From CAYNFP01 sp964396655 (GTDB lineage: Bacteria; Bacillota_I; Bacilli_A; RF39; UBA660): a stretch of DNA of 64,000 nt. Where the stretch lies: the NCBI GenBank assembly GCA_964396655.1, contig CAYNFP010000005.1, positions 1 to 64,000 on the forward strand, written 5' to 3'. Position 1 is the first letter of the stretch. The number at the start of each line of letters is the position of its first letter. Position numbers and translations under genes: made by a program. Positions 26,920 to 35,986 of this stretch are shown in pieces. Below the pieces are notes generated by a model. The model saw only the letters and a program-made list of their open reading frames with translations, was not told where the DNA came from and ran no database searches.

Positions 26920-27327
26920 TTATTTTATTTTAACTCTTTTTTCTAACTTTATAAGATCTTCTTTAGTACTTAATATATACATACTATCTATCTTAAAACC
27001 ATTTAATTCTATGCTTGCAGCTTCTTTATCATAACCCTTATTCATTAAATATTCTTTATAATTTTCAGTAAAACTAAGAGTGTTTTTATATTCTAAACTT
27101 TCTCCATATTTGGGTTTTAGAGTTATTATTTTTATATTTAAATTTTTAAATACATTTTCAAGTTCAAAAATATTAAAATCGTAAAAATTTAATTTGTAAT
27201 AATTTTGTTCTTCTAAATCTTTTTGATTGTATATTAAAGCTAATTCATCAATAGTATTTATATCTTTAATTCCAAAGAAAAAAAACGAAAGAAATGAAAA
27301 TAAAAAATAAAATACTATTTTTTTCAT
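26920..27327 (-). CDS. hypothetical exported protein
   Basis: 135 residues, not recognised. An N-terminal hydrophobic segment (residues 4-19) is a signal peptide or anchor, without a lipobox Cys. The rest is a small alpha/beta domain. AGGTGA precedes the ATG. Confidence 0.65.
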   Translation of the reverse strand: MKKIVFYFLFSFLSFFFFGIKDINTIDELALIYNQKDLEEQNYYKLNFYDFNIFELENVFKNLNIKIITLKPKYGESLEYKNTLSFTENYKEYLMNKGYDKEAASIELNGFKIDSMYILSTKEDLIKLEKRVKIK

Positions 27328-27391
27328 AGAATCACCTAAAAATAGTATTTACATTTTAATAATTTTATTTTATCCAATATATGGGAAATTT

Positions 27392-27895
27392 CTATAATTT
27401 TCTTTTTGCACCAAGTTTATCTATCGCAATTTGTATATGCTCTGGTAAAATCCCAAGATAATCTCTCATATCCATTATTATTTCATCATCTTTAACCTTA
27501 CTTGTTTTTATTAATTCTTTACCAATAAAATCAGGGGAAAAAGTGGGTTCATCATCAAAAACAATAAACTTTTTTACTTCGGGATGCATTTCTAACCAAA
27601 GATAAATTTCATCTTGCCTATTACCTCCTCTATATTTAGGAGTTATACCATATATTTCTACATCAAATTTTTTAAATTTTTCTGATAACTCAACCATATC
27701 TTTTGGGGCATCAGTTCGAAGAGTAAAATCTTCTGTATTCCACCATCCTCTTAAAGATGAAGATAAAACAACTTTAGCATCAGTTGCGTCTATTATTTCT
27801 TTTAAATAACCTATTCTAAATTCATCAACAAAACTGTCTTTTGGTGTATCAAATGTATTTAATACACCTTCTATATCTAAAAATATTACTTTCAT
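27392..27895 (-). CDS. HAD-fold phosphatase-like protein (HAD_SAK_2-like)
   Basis: 167 residues. FLDIEGVLN at residues 4-12 is HAD motif I, but the second acidic residue is Glu instead of the usual Asp. VVLSSSLRGW is motif II, and FIVFDDEP is motif IV. The RQDEIYLWL segment matches the HAD domain found in RNA-repair (Swiss Army Knife) proteins. Its ATG overlaps the upstream kinase stop by four bases (ATGA). It could be a nucleotide or polynucleotide phosphatase. Confidence 0.8.
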   Translation of the reverse strand: MKVIFLDIEGVLNTFDTPKDSFVDEFRIGYLKEIIDATDAKVVLSSSLRGWWNTEDFTLRTDAPKDMVELSEKFKKFDVEIYGITPKYRGGNRQDEIYLWLEMHPEVKKFIVFDDEPTFSPDFIGKELIKTSKVKDDEIIMDMRDYLGILPEHIQIAIDKLGAKRKL

Positions 27896-28455
27896 TTTTT
27901 CACTCCAGCTTCTTCTTTTAACATTTTATAAATAGATGCCATTGTTTTTTGATAGTTTTTCCCTGTATCAAAAAATGGTATTCCAAGTTCTTTGCATTCT
28001 TTTTCTACTTCTTTACTGAATTCTATGTCTCTTCCTATATTAATTCTTAATTGCTCATCACTTACCATGTGAGTCCATTGTTCCATAGGATCATGCAATC
28101 TTATTTGCTCCAATTTCTTATCTACAGTTAAATTAGGAAAACCTAAAAATATAATAATTGTATCTTTTAAATTTTCTTTAACTATATCTTTTGGATATAA
28201 ATGACATGTATCAATAACATACCACTCTAAATTCTTAATAATATCTGTTTTACATTCATTTATTATAGTTCCAATTAAATGAGCCATTTTAGGGCTTGCA
28301 TCTCTCCATTCAGATATTCTTCCTTCATAAAAATTATTATCTAATCCTCTTTTGATAGAGTCCATTTTATAATGAACAAAACCTTTTTTTCTCATTAACA
28401 TAGACAAAGTTGTCTTACCACTTCTACTAGCACCTGCAATTATAATATGTTTCAT
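27892..28455 (-). CDS. P-loop kinase-like protein
   Basis: 187 residues. The Walker A motif GASRSGKTT lies at residues 8-16. The remaining pattern (conserved DS after the first strand, R-rich lid) fits small-molecule or polynucleotide kinases of the adenylate-kinase type. AAGGAGAAG precedes the ATG. It is translationally coupled to the HAD gene. The substrate is unknown. Confidence 0.8.
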   Translation of the reverse strand: MKHIIIAGASRSGKTTLSMLMRKKGFVHYKMDSIKRGLDNNFYEGRISEWRDASPKMAHLIGTIINECKTDIIKNLEWYVIDTCHLYPKDIVKENLKDTIIIFLGFPNLTVDKKLEQIRLHDPMEQWTHMVSDEQLRINIGRDIEFSKEVEKECKELGIPFFDTGKNYQKTMASIYKMLKEEAGVKK

Positions 28456-28518
28456 ATCTTCTCCTTGGATTTATACATAGATTATATCATTTTTAATGTT
28501 TTTTGTAATTGTTTAAAA

Positions 28519-28546
28519 TAAAAAATAGTGATTAATCACTATCTTA
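28519..28546 (-). terminator. rho-independent terminator
   Basis: The stem ATAGTGATTAATCACTAT is followed on the minus strand by six T. The stop of the 140-residue gene lies in the stem. Confidence 0.8.
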
Positions 28547-28961
28547 ATTTTGAACTTGGACTATCAACGGGCGGTAAAGAACTTGTATATTCATCTCTTC
28601 TTGCTTGCCTTTTATCATTAAGTCCTTGACGCAATTCATCTATTGAGGCACCTATAGACTTTACCCAAGCTTTGTTTCTTTCAGCTCTCGCCTCGTTGTC
28701 AGGTCTTAAAACTTTTGGTCTTTCATCTTCTATCTGCTTTTCTAACAACTCTATATTTTTTCTAAGCCTTATTAAATCATCACTTAATATAGCTTTATTA
28801 TTAGGTGATGTTTTTTCTTCAATTTTTGAAACTTCTGCTTCATACAAATCTTTTGCCAAAGCCAAAAGTTCCTCCAAATCTTCTACGCCATTAGGATGTT
28901 CTGTTAATAACTCCCTTTCAATAATATTGTTTAACTTATCAGTTATAATATTTTCATTCAT
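28539..28961 (-). CDS. hypothetical coiled-coil protein
   Basis: 140 residues, highly charged, mostly helical, not recognised. The ATG at 28961 has no well-spaced ribosome binding site. A perfect AGGAGG lies 15 bases upstream, six bases before an in-frame ATT, which could be the real start (adding three residues). A terminator overlaps its stop. Confidence 0.65.
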   Translation of the reverse strand: MNENIITDKLNNIIERELLTEHPNGVEDLEELLALAKDLYEAEVSKIEEKTSPNNKAILSDDLIRLRKNIELLEKQIEDERPKVLRPDNEARAERNKAWVKSIGASIDELRQGLNDKRQARRDEYTSSLPPVDSPSSKLR

Positions 28962-29059
28962 CCTTGCAATTTAATACCTCCTATATTTATATAGTACTAT
29001 AAGAATATTATTATTAAATACTCTTTTTAATAAAATTGACACAAACTATACGTTTTTGC

Positions 29060-29338
29060 TTATTTATTTATCTCTTCTTCAAAACAAATATATTTTGATT
29101 TATTACCTATTTGAAAATTATAATATTGAGCACCTTTTTTTTCACATTTTAATACTGTATAACCAACTCCATAATATACTTCGGTTTCAATAACTTCATT
29201 ATATACGCTATATTTATAATATATAAATATTGGTTTCTTTCCACTTGCAGCTCTATAATAGTCTATTACTCCAAATGTAATGAACATTACTATTATAGAC
29301 GCAACTAATATTAAAATAATTTTAATTCCTTTTTTCAT
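29060..29338 (-). CDS. hypothetical membrane-anchored protein, paralogue of the next gene
   Basis: 92 residues. An N-terminal membrane helix (residues 5-25) is followed by an outside domain with KKPIF and YYGVGYTVLKCEKK motifs, which are shared with the neighbouring upstream gene. AAAGGAA precedes the ATG. It corresponds to the N-terminal half of its neighbour, so it may be a shortened copy. Confidence 0.7.
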   Translation of the reverse strand: MKKGIKIILILVASIIVMFITFGVIDYYRAASGKKPIFIYYKYSVYNEVIETEVYYGVGYTVLKCEKKGAQYYNFQIGNKSKYICFEEEINK

Positions 29339-29349
29339 AAAATTCCTTT

Positions 29350-29949
29350 CTATTCACAAAAACTATTGAAATAACCCATATTTTTATCCCCAATATATAT
29401 ATCATTATTTCCCATTATTGTATGACATTTTAAAATATTAAAATCATCTCCATAATATAATACCGAACCGCCATCATCATAAGAATCTCCTGTGCCTTTT
29501 GTAAAGTTCCCTATAATGAAATCAATTCCATTTTGATCTTCTCCTAAATATCTTTTTAATGTTAATTTTTTTGAATCTTTATAAACATTTATTTCATCTA
29601 AACAATAAATATAAATTTTTCTATTATCTTCAGTATAATATAAATCTGCTTTAGCATTACAATTTTCAGACTTAACAATTTCTATGTCAGTAGGATAATC
29701 TACTCCTAAGAAACATGCATAAGTTCCAAAATAAGGACCAAAATCTACAAAAGGATTTTGACAATCATTATTTTTAACTATTACATATCCCAATCCATAA
29801 TATTTATTCCAATTATTTTTACCTTCAACATATATTGCAAATATAGGATTTTTATTATCCTTAAATCTAATATAATCTACTGTTCCAAATATTACTCCCA
29901 ATGATATTATTGATATAACTATTATTAAAATTATTTTTTTCTTTTTCAT
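29350..29949 (-). CDS. hypothetical membrane-anchored protein
   Basis: 199 residues, not recognised by function. An N-terminal membrane helix (residues 4-24) is followed by an extracytoplasmic domain. It shares with the gene that follows the pattern NKNPIFAIY, KYYGLGYVIVK and a Cys-containing YACF/YICF ending, so the two are tandem paralogues 11 bases apart. AGGAGAAAT precedes the ATG. Confidence 0.7.
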   Translation of the reverse strand: MKKKKIILIIVISIISLGVIFGTVDYIRFKDNKNPIFAIYVEGKNNWNKYYGLGYVIVKNNDCQNPFVDFGPYFGTYACFLGVDYPTDIEIVKSENCNAKADLYYTEDNRKIYIYCLDEINVYKDSKKLTLKRYLGEDQNGIDFIIGNFTKGTGDSYDDGGSVLYYGDDFNILKCHTIMGNNDIYIGDKNMGYFNSFCE

Positions 29950-30012
29950 TTTTATTTCTCCTACTTTAATTGTAGCATTTTATATGTTTCATTTAAAAGA
30001 AATATAGTAAAT

Positions 30013-31182
30013 TTAACATATTTTAGACATTTTATTAATTATATTTTTTTTATACATAAAATTAACTGAAAATAATTGATAAATTGCTGATGATACTTGA
30101 GCTATAACTGTACAGAAAGGAGTTTTTAAAAAACTTAATATTAATCTTAAAATTCTTGCTATTAAATTATTAAAGTTTGTTTTAATTGTTGAATACTCCA
30201 ATTGTAAATATACTGTTTTTAATACATATACAGGATAAATTAAAAAGTCTAAAAAATGAAATGCTAAATAAATTAAAGTAACTGTCATATTTAAATCATA
30301 ATATCTATATAAAGTAAGAAGTAATATAATAATGCTTATTAAAATAATACTCATTAATTTATAAGCATTCTTTAAATGAGTTTTATAATCAAAAACCTTT
30401 TTACTTATATCTATTTTTGCTACTTCTGGAATTGAACTATTAACTATATCCCATTGAGTATCTGTAATTAAAGCAACAAATGTCATAGCTAAAGCATAAC
30501 TCTCTCCAAAATTAACAGCAATACCTATTCCAAAGAAATATCCTAAACCAAGAAATATATTATCAACAAGTCTTACTGAATCAAATTTTATCCAAGATAA
30601 TAAATTAAGTTTTAGTTTGAACTTTTTATATGATTTTATTAATATATAAATTATAAAAATACTTAATGCAAAAACTGTAGGAATTATAATATATAATTTC
30701 TTTTTAAAAATTAATGAAGTTAAAAGAATACAAACAAAATTTAGTAAATAAAATATAATTGAATATTTATTAGCAACTTTATTTTTGTTTTCATAATATA
30801 ACTTAACAATAACAAAATTTAATATTGTTTGAAGAAAAATTTGAATTATAGCATAAATAACAAAACAATTCGAAACGTTTATACCCATAAAATTAATATA
30901 ATATTTTATATTAATTAAAATTAAACCAAAACTTATAATAGAAAATATAATACCAAAAGTTATACCAGATAAAACATCATCTTTATTACCTTTTTGACTA
31001 CTTATATTAGCTCCAATTGCAAAAATTGATTTAAGAATTCCAGAAACATGATAAATAGGATAAATTAAAATAAATATATTAATAATATTTTTTTCAACAA
31101 ATATACTTAATACAAACCAAATTAATGTTGTAATTAAAGAACTAATTAAAGCATCTAAACTTACTCTTAATAACCTTTTCAT
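30013..31182 (-). CDS. MATE-like membrane protein
   Basis: 389 residues with about eleven membrane helices and a very low GC bias. The overall helix pattern and the NFGESYALAMTFVALITDTQWD segment suggest the MATE/MOP superfamily, but the protein is shorter than usual (about 450) and diverged. CGGAG precedes the ATG. The substrate is unknown. Confidence 0.6.
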   Translation of the reverse strand: MKRLLRVSLDALISSLITTLIWFVLSIFVEKNIINIFILIYPIYHVSGILKSIFAIGANISSQKGNKDDVLSGITFGIIFSIISFGLILINIKYYINFMGINVSNCFVIYAIIQIFLQTILNFVIVKLYYENKNKVANKYSIIFYLLNFVCILLTSLIFKKKLYIIIPTVFALSIFIIYILIKSYKKFKLKLNLLSWIKFDSVRLVDNIFLGLGYFFGIGIAVNFGESYALAMTFVALITDTQWDIVNSSIPEVAKIDISKKVFDYKTHLKNAYKLMSIILISIIILLLTLYRYYDLNMTVTLIYLAFHFLDFLIYPVYVLKTVYLQLEYSTIKTNFNNLIARILRLILSFLKTPFCTVIAQVSSAIYQLFSVNFMYKKNIINKMSKIC

Positions 31183-31231
31183 ATTTACTCCGAATATTAT
31201 TATACATTATAAGACAAGAAAATACATAAAT

Positions 31232-31259
31232 TTGATTATTTATTAATACATGTTATAAT
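31232..31259 (+). promoter_or_regulatory. promoter of the lipoprotein gene
   Basis: -35 TTGATT (31232-31237), a 16-bp spacer and a perfect -10 TATAAT (31254-31259) lie 28 bases before the ATG. Confidence 0.7.
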
Positions 31260-31287
31260 AAATACATAAATTAATTTAGAGGTGTTT

Positions 31288-32061
31288 ATGAAAAAAAATA
31301 TACTTTTTATTATACTATTCTTTGTTTTATTAATAATTCCTGGATGTACAAAAGTTGAAACCAAAGAATTTGATGTTAACAACAATACTGATTTAAACTT
31401 AAAATTATTAAGTGGGTACCCAAAAGATATTTTACCCATTTATAAAGCTATAAACATTGAAGATACATCCTTTAGTTATAGGGATGATTACAATTATACT
31501 GTCGGAAAAGATATATATTCAATATCTTATATCTCTGATGCAGATATAGATAGCGTTTCAAGTTATTATTTATCTTTACTTACACAAACTGATGAAAAAG
31601 GTGAAAGCTGGTTTGATAAATATTCATTTACTGGAGCAATTAATGACAATCACGTAATTATTGGTATGACTGAGTCTTATGATGATACTGATAATACAAG
31701 AGTAAACTTAACAATTGGTCTAGCCGAAAAAGAATATGTAAATGAAAATCCATATTTTACTAATTACCCGGATGATTTGGTTGAAGTCTATGGATTAAAA
31801 GAATTACAGGATATAACATATAAAAAAGATTATTTTTATAAACAAGAACTTTATACAACAATATATGAAACAGATATAACCGAAACCGAATTTGAAAATT
31901 ATTATAAACCCAAATATGAAAACATGACTAATTTTAAATACGAAAAAGATTCATATGGCAATAAAATGACTTGGACAGATAGGGGTTTTGAAATAAAATT
32001 AAGTTATAGTATTTCAGGTAATTACAAATGGATAAATATTTACGCTTATTATAAAAATTAA
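31288..32061 (+). CDS. predicted lipoprotein
   Basis: About 257 residues. The N-terminal signal ends in LIIPGC, a clear lipobox, so the protein is anchored outside the membrane through the Cys near residue 20. The rest has two similar alpha/beta segments and is rich in Tyr, Asp and Thr. I do not recognise the family. GAGGTG three bases before the ATG at 31288 sets the start. It has its own promoter and terminator. Confidence 0.8.
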   Translation: MKKNILFIILFFVLLIIPGCTKVETKEFDVNNNTDLNLKLLSGYPKDILPIYKAINIEDTSFSYRDDYNYTVGKDIYSISYISDADIDSVSSYYLSLLTQTDEKGESWFDKYSFTGAINDNHVIIGMTESYDDTDNTRVNLTIGLAEKEYVNENPYFTNYPDDLVEVYGLKELQDITYKKDYFYKQELYTTIYETDITETEFENYYKPKYENMTNFKYEKDSYGNKMTWTDRGFEIKLSYSISGNYKWINIYAYYKN

Positions 32062-32080
32062 TAATTATTTGTTTAATTAA

Positions 32081-32112
32081 AAAATCTTTGGATTAAAATC
32101 CAAAGATTTTTA
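32081..32112. terminator. bidirectional terminator
   Basis: The stem AAAAATCTTTGGAT/ATCCAAAGATTTTT with a four-base loop separates the convergent lipoprotein and radical SAM genes. Confidence 0.85.
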
Positions 32113-32114
32113 TG

Positions 32115-32864
32115 CTATTTCAATATTCTTGATAGAGGTTTATTTAATATACTATATTCTTCTGGACTATAATACTCATCTGCTTCTTCCCATGATATAT
32201 TAATTTCAGGAATAATTCTTCCATCTGTTAAAATTTGTAAACTTCCATCTATTTCTCCATCTATTAAAGTTACACTTTTATGTAAATCAAAGTTTCTTTT
32301 TCTAACAATAGCACCAGGTATATTTTTACCTCTTCCAACGGCATCTACTCTATAACCATAACTTTCATACTTTTCTAAGTAAAAAGAATCTGGTCCATAT
32401 CCATATTTAGCCATTACTTCAGCATATTCTCTCATTATTTGTCCTAAATTATCTTTTCCATTATTTAATCTTAATCTTTCACAAGTATGATAATAATCAT
32501 TTGAAACCATAAATTTAATAGGTGCATCATTAGCATCTAGATTTCTAATAAGTTCTTCAAGTTTTTTAGGACTTACTGAGCCATTAGTAACAACTTCTAT
32601 ACACCATGGTTCGTTTCCCATTTCATATAATTTATTTATTAAATAAATCATTTTTTTAATTTGTAATAAAGGTTCACCTCCAGTTAAATTAACAGGGCCT
32701 CTCATTATAAGCTGAGATAAAACAGTATCAATAACTTTTTTACTTATAGTATTATTTCTTCTATCCCCTCTCATACAATGAGCACAAGAATAAGAACAAT
32801 TTTCAGTCACAACAAAATTGACTCTGTCATAAGTAATTAATCTATCATCAATAATTTCTTCCAT
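32115..32864 (-). CDS. radical SAM protein
   Basis: About 249 residues. C23-x3-C27-x2-C30 (ENCSYSCAHCMRG) binds the [4Fe-4S] cluster, and NLTGGEPLL is the SAM-binding GGE motif. No C-terminal SPASM Cys cluster is seen. The enzyme is probably a small activase or peptide-modifying enzyme; the substrate is unknown. The ATG at 32864 follows GGGGG by eight bases; an ATG five codons earlier is possible. Confidence 0.88.
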   Translation of the reverse strand: MEEIIDDRLITYDRVNFVVTENCSYSCAHCMRGDRRNNTISKKVIDTVLSQLIMRGPVNLTGGEPLLQIKKMIYLINKLYEMGNEPWCIEVVTNGSVSPKKLEELIRNLDANDAPIKFMVSNDYYHTCERLRLNNGKDNLGQIMREYAEVMAKYGYGPDSFYLEKYESYGYRVDAVGRGKNIPGAIVRKRNFDLHKSVTLIDGEIDGSLQILTDGRIIPEINISWEEADEYYSPEEYSILNKPLSRILK

Positions 32865-32897
32865 AGCCAAAACCCCCATACTCTTAATTTGTTTTAT

Positions 32898-32926
32898 ATT
32901 ATAACATTTTTGATTGATTTAGTCAA
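32898..32926 (-). promoter_or_regulatory. promoter of the radical SAM gene
   Basis: On the minus strand -35 TTGACT (32921-32926) and -10 TATAAT (32898-32903) are 17 bp apart, upstream of the start at 32864. Confidence 0.75.
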
Positions 32927-32978
32927 ATAATGTGGATATTAAATATGCTTAAAGAAGTAATATTATAAATTTAATTGT

Positions 32979-33007
32979 TTGACATTAATTTTCTTTTGTG
33001 CTATCTT
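32979..33007 (+). promoter_or_regulatory. promoter of the methyltransferase gene
   Basis: A perfect -35 TTGACA (32979-32984) and -10 TATCTT (33002-33007) are separated by 17 bp, 28 bases before the ATG at 33036. Confidence 0.7.
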
Positions 33008-33035
33008 TATCCTAATATAAAAAAGGAGATTTGAT

Positions 33036-33827
33036 ATGAAAATTGATTATGATGCTCATATGGCTTTATCTAATAAAGCAGCTAAAAATTACGATAAAAA
33101 TTATAGCAAAGATAATGTTTACACTACTCAATATCTATATTATGAAGAAGATGTGTTAAAAAAATTAATTAATAATTTTAAAAATGCAGATTTAGCAATT
33201 GATCTTGGTTGTGGAACAGGAAGAAGTATAGAAATTTACAAAAATAAATTTAAAAAAGTTTACGGTTGGGATTTTTCTAAAGAAATGACTAAAATATGTG
33301 AAGAAAAATTTAAAAATGATAATAATGTAATAATACAAAACAGAAATATTGAAATAGATTATTTTAAAGGTTTAGAATTAAATAGTATTGATTTTATAAA
33401 TGCAAGTTTTGGATTCGGATCTTTTATTTTTGATATAAATAAATTTCTGGATACTGCAAAAAAATATTTAAAAGAAAACGGAAAAATATTAATAACATTT
33501 TATAATAAAAATTCAACTATTAAAGATATAGAAACTGAAACTTTTGCAGCAAAATTAAATTCTGATAATGATGGATTAATTGTTAATTTTGGTAAAGGAA
33601 AATGTTTAATACCTTGTGTATCTTATAATTTTGAAGAAATAAAAAACATTGTTAGTAATTATTTCAAAATTGAAAAGTCGGAATCATATTCTTCATTACT
33701 ACAATTTTTTACAGAGGAAGAATTAAGCAATAATAAAACTTTAGAAACTGTAAAATATTTGGAAAATAATATAAAAAATAGGGATTTGGGATTTTATATT
33801 TTAATAATTGCAGAAAAAATCAATTAA
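33036..33827 (+). CDS. class I SAM-dependent methyltransferase
   Basis: 263 residues. Motif I AIDLGCGTGRS (about residue 53), a following acidic strand end (GWDFSKEM) and motif post-I (NASFGFGSF) define the Rossmann methyltransferase fold. The target is unknown. AAAAGGAG precedes the ATG. It converges on the YbaK-like gene with an eight-base overlap. Confidence 0.85.
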   Translation: MKIDYDAHMALSNKAAKNYDKNYSKDNVYTTQYLYYEEDVLKKLINNFKNADLAIDLGCGTGRSIEIYKNKFKKVYGWDFSKEMTKICEEKFKNDNNVIIQNRNIEIDYFKGLELNSIDFINASFGFGSFIFDINKFLDTAKKYLKENGKILITFYNKNSTIKDIETETFAAKLNSDNDGLIVNFGKGKCLIPCVSYNFEEIKNIVSNYFKIEKSESYSSLLQFFTEEELSNNKTLETVKYLENNIKNRDLGFYILIIAEKIN

Positions 33828-34305
33828 TTTCTTTTTTTGAAATTTTAAAAATTTTAGCTTTAATTACTTTTAATAAATCAGATGATTCAATTTCTAGTGA
33901 TTTATCATTTTCCCCTACTCCACAAAAAATTTCTTTTTCTTTTAGTATTGATATATCTATTACCACTATAATATTATCTTTAACAGGTATAGGACTTATT
34001 CCACCTAATTCATATCCTAAATCAGTTTCTATTTCTTCAATAGAAACTGATTTTATTTTTTCTCTTTTTGTTTCTAAAGCTAATGCTAAATTTTTATAAT
34101 CAATTTTATCGGTTGCTTTTAATATTGCAAATACATAATTCTTTTCTAATTTAAACACTAATGTTTTATATGCTTTTTCAATATCTATATCTAATTTTGA
34201 AGAAACATCATTTACAGTGAAAACCTTTTCATGATTATGTATTGTATATTTAATATTTAAACAATCTAAAATCTCAATTATTTTTTTATAAGCAGAAAAA
34301 ATCAT
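33820..34305 (-). CDS. YbaK/EbsC-type aminoacyl-tRNA deacylase
   Basis: 161 residues. The YbaK fold is recognisable from YTIHNHEKVFTVNDVS, KAYKTLVFK, a conserved FAILKATDKIDYKNLA and GYELGGISPIPVK. Such proteins hydrolyse mischarged tRNA, typically Cys-tRNA(Pro). AAGGAGTG precedes the ATG. Confidence 0.9.
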   Translation of the reverse strand: MIFSAYKKIIEILDCLNIKYTIHNHEKVFTVNDVSSKLDIDIEKAYKTLVFKLEKNYVFAILKATDKIDYKNLALALETKREKIKSVSIEEIETDLGYELGGISPIPVKDNIIVVIDISILKEKEIFCGVGENDKSLEIESSDLLKVIKAKIFKISKKEIN

Positions 34306-34369
34306 AAAACACTCCTTATTAATAATTTAATTATACCATATTATAATATTATTTTTTGTTTTCTAAAAT

Positions 34370-34612
34370 TTAATTTTTATGCTTTTTTATTATTTCCACT
34401 ATTTCATTTGTTGATAAAATTCTTCCAGAAAAAACAATTATATCGTTAATAACTAAGGCAGGCATACTCATTACACCAGAAGCCATTATTTCATTTAAAT
34501 CAGTAATATATTTTAATTCTATATTACCTCCAATCATATTCACAGCTTGCTTTGTATTTTCAAATAATTTTTTACAAGTTGGACAGCCCGAACCTAATAC
34601 TTTTATAATCAT
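34370..34612 (-). CDS. thioredoxin-like small redox protein
   Basis: 80 residues. LGSGCPTCKKL carries the CPTC active site of the small thioredoxin-like (redox-active disulfide protein 2) family, and SMPALVIND supplies the cis-Pro. It is the last gene of the arsR-permease operon, where such proteins usually support the permease. Confidence 0.9.
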   Translation of the reverse strand: MIIKVLGSGCPTCKKLFENTKQAVNMIGGNIELKYITDLNEIMASGVMSMPALVINDIIVFSGRILSTNEIVEIIKKHKN

Positions 34613-34627
34613 TTTTTTCTCCTTTCT

Positions 34628-35635
34628 TTATATAAATATATAACTAAAATAGTTAAATAAATAACCCATTATTAATATACCAATTGCCACTATAGAAACA
34701 AATATTACTAATAATTTTGTTTTTACCACTTTCTTTAACATTATTATGGATGGTAATGAGAGCGCTGTTACAGCCATCATAAATGATAGTACTGTTCCTA
34801 ATTGAACTCCTTTACCAACAAGAGCCTCCGCTATCGGCAAAGTTCCAAAAATATCAGCATAAATTGGTATACCAACTAATGTAGCTATGAGTACTGAAAA
34901 AATATTATCTTTCCCAATCACATTTGTTATAAATTCTTCAGGTATCCAATTATGTATTAAAGCTCCAATAAGAACTCCAATAAGAACATATAACCATACT
35001 TTTTTAATTATCCCCAATACTTGTTCCTTTGAATATTTTAATCTATCTTTTTTTGTTAATTTGATATTATTAATATCTTGAATATTTACTTTTTTTAAAA
35101 CAAAAGGTTCAACATATTTTTCTAAATTTAATTTACCAATAATAGTTCCACCAATAATTGCAATAATTAAACCCACTATCACATAAGCAATCGCAATAGT
35201 CCAATTAAATATACTTGCCAGTAATATAATAGAGGCTAGATCAACAAGTGGAGATGATATTAAAAAAGAAAATGTTACACCAAGTGGTAATCCTGCATTA
35301 GTAAATCCTATAAATAAAGGAATTGAAGAACAAGAACAAAAAGGTGTAACTGTACCAATTAAAGCAGCAATTATATTAGCTTTTATTCCTTTAAATTTAC
35401 CCAATATTTTTTTTGTTCTCTCAGGTGGAAAATATGATTGTATATAAGATATTACAAAAATTAATATTGATAATAAAATAAATATTTTAATAATATCATA
35501 TAGAAAGAATTGAATGCTTCCTCCTATTTTACTTTCAATATCTAATCTAAATAATTTTTCAACCAACAATTTAATTAAATTATATAACCAATTCATTTTT
35601 AATAACTGATTATTTAAAAACTTAAAAATTCCCAT
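34628..35635 (-). CDS. permease of the DUF318/UPF0718 (ArsP-like) family
   Basis: 335 residues with about eight membrane helices. TPFCSCSSIPLF is the hallmark Cys motif of this permease family, and VGIPIYADIFGTLPIAEAL follows in the second half. ArsP members export organoarsenicals; other members have unknown metals or substrates. GAGG precedes the ATG. The operon order is arsR, permease, thioredoxin. Confidence 0.88.
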   Translation of the reverse strand: MGIFKFLNNQLLKMNWLYNLIKLLVEKLFRLDIESKIGGSIQFFLYDIIKIFILLSILIFVISYIQSYFPPERTKKILGKFKGIKANIIAALIGTVTPFCSCSSIPLFIGFTNAGLPLGVTFSFLISSPLVDLASIILLASIFNWTIAIAYVIVGLIIAIIGGTIIGKLNLEKYVEPFVLKKVNIQDINNIKLTKKDRLKYSKEQVLGIIKKVWLYVLIGVLIGALIHNWIPEEFITNVIGKDNIFSVLIATLVGIPIYADIFGTLPIAEALVGKGVQLGTVLSFMMAVTALSLPSIIMLKKVVKTKLLVIFVSIVAIGILIMGYLFNYFSYIFI

Positions 35636-35663
35636 TTAATTTACCTCTTTTTATAAATGATTT

Positions 35664-35933
35664 TTATTTTAATAATATAGATAAAAAATTTAATAGTTCT
35701 TCTTTTGATTCTTTATTTATAGAGTATTTAACCCATGAACCATATTTAACAGCATTAACAAAACCAGTATCAACTAACATCTTCATATGATAAGAAAGAG
35801 TTGGTTGAGTAATATTAAATGCTTCTAAAATCTTACAAGCACATAATTCTCCATCTGATAACATTGAAACTATTTTCAGCCTTGTTTCATCACTTAATGC
35901 TTTAAAAATTAATGCATACTTTTCATAATTCAT
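35664..35933 (-). CDS. ArsR-family metal-responsive repressor
   Basis: About 89 residues. The winged helix (ALSDETRLKIVSML, TQPTLSYHMKMLVDTGFV) is typical of ArsR/SmtB. GELCACKI has the Cys pair in helix alpha-3 that senses As/Sb or similar ions in ArsR. The ATG at 35933 follows AGAAGTGA. It presumably represses its own operon through the repeat at 35961-35986. Confidence 0.93.
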   Translation of the reverse strand: MNYEKYALIFKALSDETRLKIVSMLSDGELCACKILEAFNITQPTLSYHMKMLVDTGFVNAVKYGSWVKYSINKESKEELLNFLSILLK

Positions 35934-35960
35934 AAAATTCACTTCTTTCATTAAATAAAA

Positions 35961-35986
35961 ATCATATAGATGATTGTCTATATGAT
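35961..35986 (-). promoter_or_regulatory. ArsR operator (perfect inverted repeat)
   Basis: ATCATATAGA and TCTATATGAT form a perfect ten-base inverted repeat with a six-base spacer. It lies directly downstream of the -10 box of the operon promoter, so a bound dimer would cover the transcription start. Confidence 0.8.
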
